Source: Aequorivita echinoideorum (GTDB lineage: Bacteria > Bacteroidota > Bacteroidia > Flavobacteriales > Flavobacteriaceae). Taken from it: a stretch of 64,000 nucleotides of DNA. The position numbers and the translations under genes were made by a program. The stretch lies in contig NZ_JAHCTB010000001.1 of NCBI RefSeq assembly GCF_018476645.1, forward strand, positions 62,001 to 126,000, read 5' to 3'. Within the stretch, counting starts at the first letter, position 1, and each line of letters opens with the position of its first letter. The notes below the pieces were generated by a model. The model saw only the letters and a list, made by a program, of their open reading frames with translations, was not told the origin of the DNA and did not search any database. Positions 17,218-26,458 of the stretch are shown piece by piece.

Positions 17218-19169
17218 AGAACCCTGTTCAATTTTTCTGACAACACTTTTTTCAAGGTGAGGTAATCCACAATTTCCTGAAGCCCTTGGGAATTTTCTTC
17301 ATTCTCGGTTGTTTTGAATCTTTCAGAAAGTTCATTTATTTTCTGCGAAACCAAATGCCGCCGTAGATTCAAAATAGTTTCGGAAACCACTTGGGCAATG
17401 GTTTGTTCCTTTTCCTTAACGTAAATTTCCATCCGTTCCCAATTGTGCAGGCTGTATTTTTCCTCCTCCATCAAAAGGTGTGAAACCGTGGACGCCATTT
17501 CAGCAGGCAATTGATTGATGAAAGTTTCGGGCTTGGCTTCCGGATCTTGGTTTAAACGGTTAATAATTTCAGAATACACATTTTTAAACGCCGCATTCGT
17601 AAATTCGATTTCATCTTCTTGTAGATCCAAATAGATTTTTTCATATACGCGGGATTTGTGTATTTCTGGCTTTAATGAGATTTCACCTTTTTCATTTGCC
17701 TCCAAAATCAATTCCTCAAAATCTTCGGCTACATTCCCATATAGCAGTAAAAGCTGAATGATTTTCTGCTCCAATTCAAACTGAACATCTACTTTTTCGA
17801 TATTTTTTTCTGAAGGAATAACTTCAAAAGTTTCCTTGGGAGTCTCCGCTTTTTTGGCTTCCTTTTTATCTTTTTGAAGCAATTGCGCCAGCGTATTGAA
17901 AAGCACTTGTTCAGAAATATCCATAATCCGCGAACATTCCTTAATGTAAACTTCCCGCTTTATCACATCTGGAATTTTCGCAATGCTGTTGACCATATCG
18001 TGAATGGTCTCGCTCTTTTTTATGGGATCATTTTTGGCCTCATTGGCGAGAAGCGAGGCTTTGAATGTGACAAAATCCTTGGCATTTTCTTCCAGATATA
18101 TGGTCAATTCTTCCAAAGAATTTTTTCGGGCGAAACTGTCGGGGTCCTCGCCTTCAGGGAAAGTGCAAATTTTTACGTTCATTGCCTGTTCCAGAATGAG
18201 ATCGATTCCGCGAAGCGAAGCCCTGAGACCGGCGGCATCCCCATCAAAAAGCACGGTTATGTTTTTGGTAAGCCTGTTTATAAGCCGGATTTGCTCTGCA
18301 GTAAGCGCGGTACCAGAGGAGGAAACCACATTGTGGATTCCGGTTTGATGAAATTGGATGACATCCGTATAGCCTTCAACCAGATAGCAATTATCCTCTT
18401 TTGCAATGCTTTGCTTGGCTTGGAAAATACCGTACAGCACTTTGCTTTTGTGGTAGATATCGCTTTCTGGAGAATTTAAATATTTTGCGGCTTTTTTATC
18501 TGAAGTTAAAATTCTTCCGCCAAAACCGAGCGTCCGCCCGCTCATACTTAAAATTGGAAACATTACCCTGCCTTTGAAACGATCAAATTGCTTTTCATCC
18601 TTTACGATTGAAAGCCCCGTTTTTTCCAAAAATTCAAGTTTATATCCCTTTTTAATGGCGTGGGCGGTAAAGGCATCCCACGAATCCGGAGAATAGCCCA
18701 ACTCAAATTTTTTGATGGTTTCATCAGTAAATCCGCGCTCTTTAAAATAAGAAAGCCCAATTGCCTTGCCTTCTTCCGTCTTCAGCAATGTGTTGTGAAA
18801 ATAATTTTTTGCAAATTCACTTACCAGATAAAGGCTTTCGCGCTCGTTTGCTTGTTCTTTTTCTTCGCTTGTTTGTTGGGTTTCCTCAATTTCAATAGCA
18901 TATTTTTTAGCCAAATATTTGATGGCCTCAGGATATGTGAAATGTTCGTGCTCCATTAAAAAAGCGACCACGTTCCCACCTTTTCCACTACTGAAATCTT
19001 TCCAAATCTGCTTGACCGGGCTCACCATAAAACTTGGCGAACGCTCATCTGTAAAGGGACTGAGCCCTTTATAATTGCTTCCGGATTTTTTTAGCTGAAC
19101 AAAATCACCAATAACCTCCTCTACCCGGGCGGTTTCGAATACATTATCTATGGTGGTTTTGGAAATCAA
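17214..19169 (-). CDS. dnaG: DNA primase DnaG without zinc ligands
   Basis: Makes RNA primers at the replication fork, 651 residues. N-terminal CHC2-type domain, TOPRIM catalytic core (YLVEGYTDVIQFHQTG, TVLFDGDAAGLRASLRG, PEGEDPDSFARK) and a C-terminal helicase-interaction region. The N-terminal domain keeps the family frame (SPSFMVSPVKQIWKDF, GKGGNVVAFLMEHE) but all four zinc ligands are replaced: S37, T40, D58 and S61 stand where Cys, His, Cys, Cys are found in other DnaG proteins. The core is intact and the gene is presumably functional. I believe this loss occurs in other flavobacterial primases but could not check. Confidence 0.96.
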   Translation of the reverse strand: MISKTTIDNVFETARVEEVIGDFVQLKKSGSNYKGLSPFTDERSPSFMVSPVKQIWKDFSSGKGGNVVAFLMEHEHFTYPEAIKYLAKKYAIEIEETQQTSEEKEQANERESLYLVSEFAKNYFHNTLLKTEEGKAIGLSYFKERGFTDETIKKFELGYSPDSWDAFTAHAIKKGYKLEFLEKTGLSIVKDEKQFDRFKGRVMFPILSMSGRTLGFGGRILTSDKKAAKYLNSPESDIYHKSKVLYGIFQAKQSIAKEDNCYLVEGYTDVIQFHQTGIHNVVSSSGTALTAEQIRLINRLTKNITVLFDGDAAGLRASLRGIDLILEQAMNVKICTFPEGEDPDSFARKNSLEELTIYLEENAKDFVTFKASLLANEAKNDPIKKSETIHDMVNSIAKIPDVIKREVYIKECSRIMDISEQVLFNTLAQLLQKDKKEAKKAETPKETFEVIPSEKNIEKVDVQFELEQKIIQLLLLYGNVAEDFEELILEANEKGEISLKPEIHKSRVYEKIYLDLQEDEIEFTNAAFKNVYSEIINRLNQDPEAKPETFINQLPAEMASTVSHLLMEEEKYSLHNWERMEIYVKEKEQTIAQVVSETILNLRRHLVSQKINELSERFKTTENEENSQGLQEIVDYLTLKKVLSEKLNRVL

Positions 19170-19276
19170 ATTCTTGGATTGTTGGATTTTTAGTAAAAAT
19201 AAGTATTTATGACGGCTTTCAAATTACATTCCTCCAAATGCAATTGTTCTACATTTTATTTTTTCAGAAATATTTT

Positions 19277-20935
19277 CTAGAATTGAAAGTATATAAATGG
19301 CTGAAAATCCGCAGAAAATGCCTGATAACATAGCACGCCCACAAATATGGACACCATTATTTTTATAGGAATCGGGCTTTTTGCGTAGTACATTTCCACA
19401 TTTGCCTTGGTTGTTTCGGGTAACCAGTGTGTAATATAACCAATCAACATGACCCAAAAAACCATTTGATAATGCACAATAATATCCCAAGCGTGCGCCC
19501 AGTCCATATTGTTCGCTACCTGCAGATACCATTTTTCAATATGTTCCATACTTTCTCCCCTAAAATAAATTCGCGTGAAGGTTACGAACATAAAGGTTAT
19601 GAAGATTTTCCAGGCGTGTGCCAGCCAACCAGTCTTGTTTTCGTATGGGCTTATTTTTCGCCAGAATTTATAGACTATAATTCCCAGACCATTCAATCCG
19701 CCCCAAATAACAAATTTCCAGGAAGCACCGTGCCAGAGGCCGCCAATAAGCATCGTAAGCATCAAATTGATATTGGTATTGACTTGACTTTTTACCGACG
19801 TTGAAAAAAATGCCAATACGATGACCAATAAAACGATGGCCGAAACAATGGCAAAAACATACCAATTTCTAAAAGCAATAACTACTCCCGCCAGTATTAT
19901 TGCTAAAATTATATAAGATGCCACACTTCCACGCCTGTTTCCGCCCAATGGAATGTACAGATAATCGCGAAGCCAAGTAGAAAGGGAAATATGCCAGCGT
20001 TTCCAGTAATCGCCCGCATTTGTTGCTTTATAGGGGGCGTTGAAATTGATGGGAAGCTGAAAACCCATCAACAATGCCAAACCTATGGCAATATCCGTGT
20101 AACCCGAAAAGTCACCATAAATTTGAAGCGAATAGCCTATCATCGCCATTACGTTTGCAAAGCCAGAGAACATTTCCGGGGCATCAAAAACCCTGTCCAA
20201 AAAATGCATTGCAATAAAATCCGCAAAAATCATTTTCTTAATCAAGCCCTTCAAAATCAAAAAAGTACCTGCATTAAATTCAGATTTTGTAACAACTGTT
20301 TTTTGTGAAATTTGCGGCACAAAACTTTCTGCGCGAACTATGGGCCCAGCGACCAACTGCGGGAAAAAACTCACGAAAAATCCAAAATCCAGAATGGAAT
20401 CCAATGGCTTCAATTTTCCACGGTAAATATCTACGCTGTAACTAATGGTTTGAAAAGTGTAAAAAGAGATTCCCACGGGAAGAATGATTTTATCCAGAGT
20501 AAAATAATTCTGCTGGCTAAAACTGTTTCCCCAATAGCCCAGCCAATTCATCACTTCATAATTAGTTTTAAACAATGCGTTGAAGGAATCGGTAAAGAAA
20601 TAAGCGTACTTGAAGTAGCATAAAACCAGAAGATTTACGCAAACGCTTATCGTTACCAAAACCAGACGTTTGTGCTGTGAGGGCGTCCCGTAAATACTTT
20701 TCCCAATAAAGTAATCAAGCATCGTACTGAATATTAAAATACCTACAAAAAGTCCACTTGTTTTATAATAAAAAAACAGGGATACCAGAAATAAATAGCT
20801 ATTACGAAGTTTTATTTTTTTGTAAAGAAGCGCAAAAATGAAATATACTACAGCGAAAAAAATCCAGAAATTGGCTTGCGTAAAAATAAGCGGGAAATTT
20901 TCTGAAAACTGAAAGATATCAACCAGCCGATTCAT
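19277..20935 (-). CDS. MBOAT-family membrane O-acyltransferase (AlgI/DltB-like)
   Basis: A 552-residue polytopic protein that would move acyl groups across the inner membrane onto a surface or periplasmic polymer. It has the MBOAT core: YKATNAGDYWKRWHISLSTW (first His region), LRDYLYIPLGGNRRG and the catalytic His in LIGGLWHGASWKFVIWGG. Two SGNH-like proteins encoded directly upstream on the same strand, spaced 2 bp and overlapping 4 bp, are the likely partner acyltransferases, as in alginate O-acetylation. The acceptor polymer is not evident from the neighbourhood. Confidence 0.92.
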   Translation of the reverse strand: MNRLVDIFQFSENFPLIFTQANFWIFFAVVYFIFALLYKKIKLRNSYLFLVSLFFYYKTSGLFVGILIFSTMLDYFIGKSIYGTPSQHKRLVLVTISVCVNLLVLCYFKYAYFFTDSFNALFKTNYEVMNWLGYWGNSFSQQNYFTLDKIILPVGISFYTFQTISYSVDIYRGKLKPLDSILDFGFFVSFFPQLVAGPIVRAESFVPQISQKTVVTKSEFNAGTFLILKGLIKKMIFADFIAMHFLDRVFDAPEMFSGFANVMAMIGYSLQIYGDFSGYTDIAIGLALLMGFQLPINFNAPYKATNAGDYWKRWHISLSTWLRDYLYIPLGGNRRGSVASYIILAIILAGVVIAFRNWYVFAIVSAIVLLVIVLAFFSTSVKSQVNTNINLMLTMLIGGLWHGASWKFVIWGGLNGLGIIVYKFWRKISPYENKTGWLAHAWKIFITFMFVTFTRIYFRGESMEHIEKWYLQVANNMDWAHAWDIIVHYQMVFWVMLIGYITHWLPETTKANVEMYYAKSPIPIKIMVSIFVGVLCYQAFSADFQPFIYFQF

Positions 20936-20937
20936 TG

Positions 20938-22233
20938 CTATTCTTCCAAGGTTTTGAAATGGGACAGCAGCATTTCCGCATCGCGGTCATAGCATTTTGC
21001 CCAAGAATCCACCAAGGCTTTCAGCAGTAAATCAGCTTTGATGCTATAGCCCAAATAGGTAAAATGGATTCGGTCGCGCGGCATCAGTTTATTTTTGTAC
21101 CATTTATTTGAAGAGCCGAGACCGCCCATAATTTCATATAGATTCCATGCCGCCATTTGGTATTTATCGGCCAATTCCAAAATAATTTCAGCTTGTACCG
21201 CAGTATTTTTATTTGGGTATTTTTTCCGGTAATAATCGTCGTTGGGCACTGTGAGCAATATGGCGCAATTGGGATTTACGCGCTGTATCATTTGAATAAA
21301 TTCCTCATAATTTGCTCGAAATTCGTCCTCCTTAAAATCCGATTTCGGCATATAGGCATCGTTTGTCCCCACTGAAATTATAAAAAGATCGGGGCGGTAA
21401 AGACTGAGTTGTTTTTCAAAAAAAGCGCTTCGCTCATACGATCCAAAACTGGCACCATTTACGCCAATACTGGTATATTCAATACCAGGATTATCGTTCA
21501 TAAGTTCCATTCCCATCAGCAGAAATTCCGGGCCAATGGTCGCCGTGTCCTTCACTTCAATTGAAAGTTGCAATTCTTCAACATTTTTATTCAGCTTAAA
21601 TTCCCGAAACATATATTCGTAATTCACGGTATCTGAAACCACCAATGTGCTGTCCAAAATATTCAAACTGTAATCATCTTTCCACGTATTATAAAAAACA
21701 CGAAGTTTATCAAAGGAATATGGATTTTTTGTATCGTTTTTATAATTCGCTTGAATTGAAATTGTATCTGAACAATCCCGAAAAGCAGCGGTTACGCCCG
21801 CCAAACCCCAAGCGATGCTATCCTTTAAAATTGAATTTCGGTACCCTTGCCATTTATCTTTCGTAGCTTCAATTTTATAATTTGTGGGATTATTGGTGTG
21901 CGCCAAATGAAATGGAAAAACGAAGCCGCGCTGCCCTTGCGAAACATCATTCATATTTTGAAAATACGTGCGCAATTTATTCGAATAAATATCTGCTTGA
22001 ATATGCGACCCGCCGATATGAAAAATGTGCAATTTCTCTTTGTTGCCCGCATAAACGCTATCCAATTTGCCAAAGAAATGATTGAATGTAGGCGAATTCC
22101 CTGCCCCAATCAGCACATTTGCCTCCGTATTTATAATCTCTGAATATTTGGGCAATAGGCTATCCAGCACATATTCCTGCGATTGTGCCGAAAACCCGAT
22201 AAGCACTGAAATTAGAATTAAAAAGTGCTTCAT
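20938..22233 (-). CDS. Exported SGNH-hydrolase-like protein, O-acylation partner
   Basis: A 431-residue protein with a signal peptide (MKHFLILISVLIGFSAQSQ). The SGNH pattern is recognisable: block I HIGGSHIQAD (Ser in GGSH instead of GDS), block III SVGTNDAY (Gly-Asn), and block V with Asp and His in RDRIHFTYLG. It probably transfers or removes acyl groups in the periplasm in partnership with the MBOAT protein just downstream. It overlaps the other SGNH gene by 4 bp. Orthologous chemistry (AlgJ/AlgX, PatB-like) is an inference from operon context. Confidence 0.82.
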   Translation of the reverse strand: MKHFLILISVLIGFSAQSQEYVLDSLLPKYSEIINTEANVLIGAGNSPTFNHFFGKLDSVYAGNKEKLHIFHIGGSHIQADIYSNKLRTYFQNMNDVSQGQRGFVFPFHLAHTNNPTNYKIEATKDKWQGYRNSILKDSIAWGLAGVTAAFRDCSDTISIQANYKNDTKNPYSFDKLRVFYNTWKDDYSLNILDSTLVVSDTVNYEYMFREFKLNKNVEELQLSIEVKDTATIGPEFLLMGMELMNDNPGIEYTSIGVNGASFGSYERSAFFEKQLSLYRPDLFIISVGTNDAYMPKSDFKEDEFRANYEEFIQMIQRVNPNCAILLTVPNDDYYRKKYPNKNTAVQAEIILELADKYQMAAWNLYEIMGGLGSSNKWYKNKLMPRDRIHFTYLGYSIKADLLLKALVDSWAKCYDRDAEMLLSHFKTLEE

Positions 22234-23681
22234 TTGCTATTTGTTAAATCCATATGTAATGCGGTGAAAAATAATTCGGAAATAATTTTTGTTCCCGAAG
22301 GTGTAAAATGTGTGTAATCGCTGCCCGCCAGTTTTTGGTCCACCCAAAAAGGCATTGAATTTTCTCCGCCCATTGCGTGAAACATACTCCAATACGCTAC
22401 ATTATTTGTGGTACACATTTGTTTTAATTTTGAATCTAAAAGCGGCAGCAAACTATAACTTTTTATTTCACCATTTACGGTGGTAGCCATATCGCTCGGA
22501 CCAATGAAAATAAAACTTGCCTCTGGCGACTTTCGGCGAACCCAATCCATTTGATTCCTCATATAATTGGCATAATTCTGGACCGCAAGCGAATCTTTCA
22601 AATAGGGAACGGCATTGCCTCCAAATTGGAAAATAACAATTTTTGGCTGCAATTGCTGGTACATACTGCCAAAGCTTTCACCGTTTGAAGCAAAAACAGT
22701 ACCCGAACTTCCGCGCATAGCAACATTATCCAGAGAAATTCCCTGGCTTCCATCCAGCGTTATTCCGTAAAAATCTGGGCTTTCGGTGCTTTCAAGTTCT
22801 ATTTTTAAATTTTCGGGAGTAGTATCGGTATTTATATTGAAACAATGGTATTTGCCATCGCTTTTCAACATTTCATCTTTAATCAATTCGCCGGAATTAT
22901 AAACTTTGATGCTCACGGGAGCAGTGGCATTTCCATAATGCAAACCGATTGAATTGTAGTTTTTGAGCTTTGCGTATTGTTTTGACGAAGGACTAATTTC
23001 AATAGTTGCTTTTACCAATTCCGTATTCCGGACTGCCAAAGAATCTGCAATACTATCAAAAACCGGTGTAAAGCGAGAAGCTGAAAGAAAAGCACCATAA
23101 TTTCTGTTTTTGAATTTTGGCTTGCTGGGATCGAAAGTGGCGTAGCGCTCCCAATTTTCAGATGGAACCACAACCGCACTCACTTGATGGTACACTTGTT
23201 TTATAGGAATAAATCCCGGGCCACCGCCGCCATACATATTTTGTAGCCTATTGCGCAGATATGCGGAAATACGGTCGCCCTCCAGTTGTGAATCGCCATA
23301 GTGAATGATGCGGCAATTGGGCGATTTTAATTGTTCCAATAATTTATTTATGAATTCCGCTGATGGTTCCGGATAGGCGATGCGCTGAATTTTTGTACTG
23401 TCAATTTTCGTGAAATCGGGAATTTCAACAACGGCGTCTTCCACAACGGTTTCAATATTTTGAACAATACCTTCAAAAGATTTTTTTTGCTCTTTTGAAA
23501 GGGAAGCATCTTTAAAGAATGTTGCTGTGGTTGGATATTTTATGACACTTCCATTCCAGGAAAAACCATCTTGAAATTTTCCGTCTGCCAAGGCATTTTT
23601 TCCGCTCAAATACGTTAGGCCAAGCATTGCCAAAAGCACGACAATAACGTAAAGACTTATTTTTAGCGGATTCATTTCCAT
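22230..23681 (-). CDS. Membrane-anchored SGNH-hydrolase-like protein
   Basis: First gene of the O-acylation operon, about 483 residues. A single N-terminal span (LKISLYVIVVLLAMLGLTYL) anchors a large periplasmic part with block I IHYGDSQLEGDR (Ser), block III FQFGGNAVPYL and block V SDYTHFTPSGT (Asp/His). The two SGNH proteins are divergent paralogues. I chose the ATG at 23681 (MEMNPLK); the longer version needs a TTG. A TAGTTTTG element (23708-23715) about 27 bp upstream fits the Bacteroidota -7 consensus. Confidence 0.82.
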   Translation of the reverse strand: MEMNPLKISLYVIVVLLAMLGLTYLSGKNALADGKFQDGFSWNGSVIKYPTTATFFKDASLSKEQKKSFEGIVQNIETVVEDAVVEIPDFTKIDSTKIQRIAYPEPSAEFINKLLEQLKSPNCRIIHYGDSQLEGDRISAYLRNRLQNMYGGGGPGFIPIKQVYHQVSAVVVPSENWERYATFDPSKPKFKNRNYGAFLSASRFTPVFDSIADSLAVRNTELVKATIEISPSSKQYAKLKNYNSIGLHYGNATAPVSIKVYNSGELIKDEMLKSDGKYHCFNINTDTTPENLKIELESTESPDFYGITLDGSQGISLDNVAMRGSSGTVFASNGESFGSMYQQLQPKIVIFQFGGNAVPYLKDSLAVQNYANYMRNQMDWVRRKSPEASFIFIGPSDMATTVNGEIKSYSLLPLLDSKLKQMCTTNNVAYWSMFHAMGGENSMPFWVDQKLAGSDYTHFTPSGTKIISELFFTALHMDLTNSK

Positions 23682-23707
23682 GCACAACTAATTTTTTCGG
23701 AAGTGTG

Positions 23708-23715
23708 CAAAACTA
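23708..23715 (-). promoter_or_regulatory. Probable -7 element of the O-acylation operon
   Basis: TAGTTTTG on the minus strand fits TAnnTTTG. No clear -33 element is visible 19 bp further upstream. Confidence 0.5.
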
Positions 23716-23841
23716 CTAAATAAAACGTATTGGTACAGCGGAATTTTTTAGGGTGAACAAGTTTAAAAAACTAATATCAATTCTTCACGAAAGATCTGTA
23801 ATATAATAAAGCAGAAACTTTTGCGAAGCTATTTTAAAAAA

Positions 23842-24225
23842 TTATTCAACCTTCAATAGCCTTAAGACAGGTTCTACCTCCACATCGCATTTTATGGTTT
23901 TTGTCTGTCCCATTACCAGATTCACCAAAACATTTTTTAAATACGCGCGCTTGTTATTTCCGTAGCGTAAAATATAGTAATCCTTGAAGTTCTTTATGGC
24001 ATAATCATCCTCAATCTCTATGTATTCAATACTATTCAAATCCTTTTGCAGGCTGTCATAGCTTTGAAAATCTGACTCTATATTTTTGGTGAGGTTTAAG
24101 GAAATTAAATAATTATCATCATCAATATCCTGAAGTACGCTATTGTCTGAAAGCAAACTTGCCTTCTGCCCTTTTGCGAAGTGAAAATTGAGCTTCAGAT
24201 TTTGTTTACGCAGGTCCCGTTTCAT
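23842..24225 (-). CDS. Hypothetical protein, 127 residues
   Basis: I do not recognise this protein. It is soluble, rich in Asp, Leu and Asn, without signal peptide or membrane span: MKRDLRKQNLKLNFHFAKG at the start, KNFKDYYILRYGNNKRAYLK in the middle and a beta-rich end. It is flanked by about 160 bp and 280 bp of non-coding DNA, so it is probably a single-gene unit. Codon use resembles its neighbours, and the frame is uninterrupted, which supports a real gene. Confidence 0.65.
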   Translation of the reverse strand: MKRDLRKQNLKLNFHFAKGQKASLLSDNSVLQDIDDDNYLISLNLTKNIESDFQSYDSLQKDLNSIEYIEIEDDYAIKNFKDYYILRYGNNKRAYLKNVLVNLVMGQTKTIKCDVEVEPVLRLLKVE

Positions 24226-24440
24226 ACCAAATAGATTTTGAAGGGTTTAGCGTTCAGTTTTTGTCTAGTCCAAATTTACTCAAAAAGGAAATTGAAAATT
24301 ATTTCTTTACGTTGAATTAACCTTAACTTAATATTGAAACCGTGAACCACCGTTATTATTATACCTACAGGGTTTTGGAAACCTTGTAGTACAATTTTGG
24401 AAATTTTCAAATCGATTATCAAAATAAAAAGTATATGTAT

Positions 24441-24475
24441 AAAAAAACCTGCAATCTTTAAAAAAAAGTGCAGGT
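24441..24475 (-). terminator. Rho-independent terminator after the outer-membrane barrel gene
   Basis: On the minus strand ACCTGCA and TGCAGGT form the stem, followed by seven T. It lies about 30 bp past the stop codon at 24504. The rest of 24226-24503 shows nothing further that I can recognise. Confidence 0.75.
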
Positions 24476-24503
24476 AGAAAACAAACGGAATAATGATTTT
24501 TTG

Positions 24504-25580
24504 CTAATCCACATCAAACCGAAGCCCCAGTGAAATATTTCGCTGCTCAATGGGATTGTCCTTAAAAAGTGTATTTAAATCATATTTTGCATAGAGGGCC
24601 ACGCCGTTCCAACCTATATAGCCGCTAAGGCCATAGATAAAATTGTTGGTATTGTAATTTGCCTTCAGCTTTAATTTTTTATCCTCACCATCTTCCTCAA
24701 ATTTTAATTTTTGCCTACTTCCCATATTAATGCCAGCATAACCACCCAGGCCTATTTTCAATTTTTTTTCTGTGGAATAGCGGAAATAATCTTCGTGCTC
24801 CTCTTTTGTGGAAGGTCCAAATTCAAAATGGATGGGCACCACAACATTGTCCATTCTAAATTTAGATTTATCCAAATCCAGCGGATATTCCTGCAGTTCA
24901 GTCTGCGATCCCATATCTACGTAATAGCGATTATCGGTAGGTTTTAAGCCATTAAATTGAAAAGAAACGCCGTATTTAAACCGAAGCCAATTGGTATTTT
25001 CAAAAACCCTGGTTTTCCACGCCCATCCAAGTTCCGCGAAACGGCTTCCGGCAATCTTAAAATCTGAATCTTCCAGCGACTCGCCTTTCGTAATTACATT
25101 ATTGAGTCCAAAAGCAAATACAAATGATGATGTTGTACGACGATCGTATTTGCGTTTTTTGGCTGCAGTTCCCTTTTTAATTCGCAGACCGAACACTTGT
25201 TCTTCGTCGTCATCACTGCCAAGCCCAAATATTATACTAGTCCCAGTGTATTTTGTAGAATCAATGCCATTGCGTTTGATCAATTCCAGTTGATTGTCCA
25301 CAATTGCCAACCGGTTTTCAATGTTCAACGCATGCTTTTCTGCCGCCTCCTGTTTCAATTTTTCAGCTTCGGTTGGTGATATTTCCTTATTTTCAAACCG
25401 AATGTTTATTGCATCCACTTCATTTTTTAAGGCTTCTTTTTCTTCAGAAACAATTTGATCTTTCAATGAATTGAGTTGTTCAATTTCGGCTTGCGCCAAA
25501 TCATTTTTTGTTTGCGCCTGTGCGCCAATACCCGCTAAAAGCCAGATAGCGAGCGCTGTGGTAAGAGTAATTAGTTTCAT
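24504..25580 (-). CDS. Outer-membrane beta-barrel protein of an ECF sigma module
   Basis: A 358-residue exported protein: signal peptide MKLITLTTALAIWLLAGIGAQAQ, then a charged helical segment (residues 25-100, glutamate/lysine-rich, probable coiled coil) and a C-terminal half of alternating strands ending ISLGLRFDVD, typical of a PorT/OmpA-like barrel. An internal tract GLGSDDDEEQVFGL may be a loop. It follows an ECF sigma factor and its probable anti-sigma factor, suggesting that it is either their target or the sensor in the envelope. Not assigned to a named family. Confidence 0.75.
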   Translation of the reverse strand: MKLITLTTALAIWLLAGIGAQAQTKNDLAQAEIEQLNSLKDQIVSEEKEALKNEVDAINIRFENKEISPTEAEKLKQEAAEKHALNIENRLAIVDNQLELIKRNGIDSTKYTGTSIIFGLGSDDDEEQVFGLRIKKGTAAKKRKYDRRTTSSFVFAFGLNNVITKGESLEDSDFKIAGSRFAELGWAWKTRVFENTNWLRFKYGVSFQFNGLKPTDNRYYVDMGSQTELQEYPLDLDKSKFRMDNVVVPIHFEFGPSTKEEHEDYFRYSTEKKLKIGLGGYAGINMGSRQKLKFEEDGEDKKLKLKANYNTNNFIYGLSGYIGWNGVALYAKYDLNTLFKDNPIEQRNISLGLRFDVD

Positions 25581-25620
25581 ACTGTTCGATTTTTTTGATT
25601 TGATGATGATTAAAATAAAT

Positions 25621-25669
25621 ATTGATTATTGATTATTGATTATTGATTATTGATTATTGATTATTGATT
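25621..25669. repeat. Perfect heptamer array, ATTGATT x 7
   Basis: Seven exact copies of ATTGATT (49 bp). The stop codon of the anti-sigma-factor gene and its last codon lie in the outermost unit, so copy-number changes would mostly stay outside the coding region. This is the cleanest tandem array in the window. Confidence 0.95.
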
Positions 25670-26458
25670 TCTTTCAGAAACAGCCGTTCTTATTTTTTGG
25701 AAACCCTCGCCCAGCGCATCAAAAACCTTGTCACGAAAACTTTTCTCCAGTTCCAGTTCCACATCTTCCAAAAGCGCCGTAGCATCCACTTTTTTGGTTT
25801 TCAAAATACGCTCAGTCTGTATTTCCCGGCGCGCTTTTTTCAGCAGCATTTCAACTTCATCTGCGGTTATGGCATCATTATCATTGTTGCGCTTTTGAAC
25901 CTCGGCAACAACTTCATTTACTTTTTCATTGATGCGTTTTTGGGCTTCTGAAATTGGATTTTCAATTTCTTCCATCTCGCTTTTTTCTTCGGAAGTTGTT
26001 GCGATTGCTTCATTTTGCTTCAACTTTTTATCGATTGCAGATTCATTTTTATTTGAATATTTTTCAAATTGATTTTTTTCTGTTTTTTGGCTTTTTTCTT
26101 TTTCAGAATTCATTTTTTCGGTAGCATTCTCTTTGTCAGAACCATTCTCTTCCGAAGCTATTTTTTCAGAATCATAGACATTCGGTATCATTTCATTTTG
26201 ATTTTCAATGGTTTCCTTCGGAAGATTTTCTTCCACCACACGTGTTTCGATTTCGGAAGCATTTCGACTGAAGAATACCGATGCCAAAATTAGAATGCCC
26301 ACAAAACTTGCAGCGGCGTAATACCAAATGGTAGTATGCTTCCGCGGTTGTTCTTTTTCCAGTTTTGCCTCGAGTTTTTTCCACGCTTCCGCAGAAGGTT
26401 TTAGCTCCCTGCCCTCCAGCTTTTCGCGAATATTTTCCTCTAGTTTAATGGGTGCCAT
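25661..26458 (-). CDS. Probable membrane anti-sigma factor
   Basis: A 265-residue single-span protein: cytoplasmic N-terminus (residues 1-45, MAPIKLEENIREKLEGREL with a helical PSAEAWKKLEAKLEK), membrane span YYAAASFVGILILASVFFS, then a long acidic, Glu/Lys/Asn-rich periplasmic region likely to be coiled coil. No zinc-binding HxxxCxxC is present. Its start lies 14 bp inside the upstream ECF sigma gene, which is the main reason to call it an anti-sigma factor. The last codons run into a heptamer array. Confidence 0.75.
   Translation of the reverse strand: MAPIKLEENIREKLEGRELKPSAEAWKKLEAKLEKEQPRKHTTIWYYAAASFVGILILASVFFSRNASEIETRVVEENLPKETIENQNEMIPNVYDSEKIASEENGSDKENATEKMNSEKEKSQKTEKNQFEKYSNKNESAIDKKLKQNEAIATTSEEKSEMEEIENPISEAQKRINEKVNEVVAEVQKRNNDNDAITADEVEMLLKKARREIQTERILKTKKVDATALLEDVELELEKSFRDKVFDALGEGFQKIRTAVSERNQ

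Noticed and set aside
17874-18479. Plus-strand ORF of 201 codons opposite dnaG
   Set aside because: Antisense to the TOPRIM core; no domain features.
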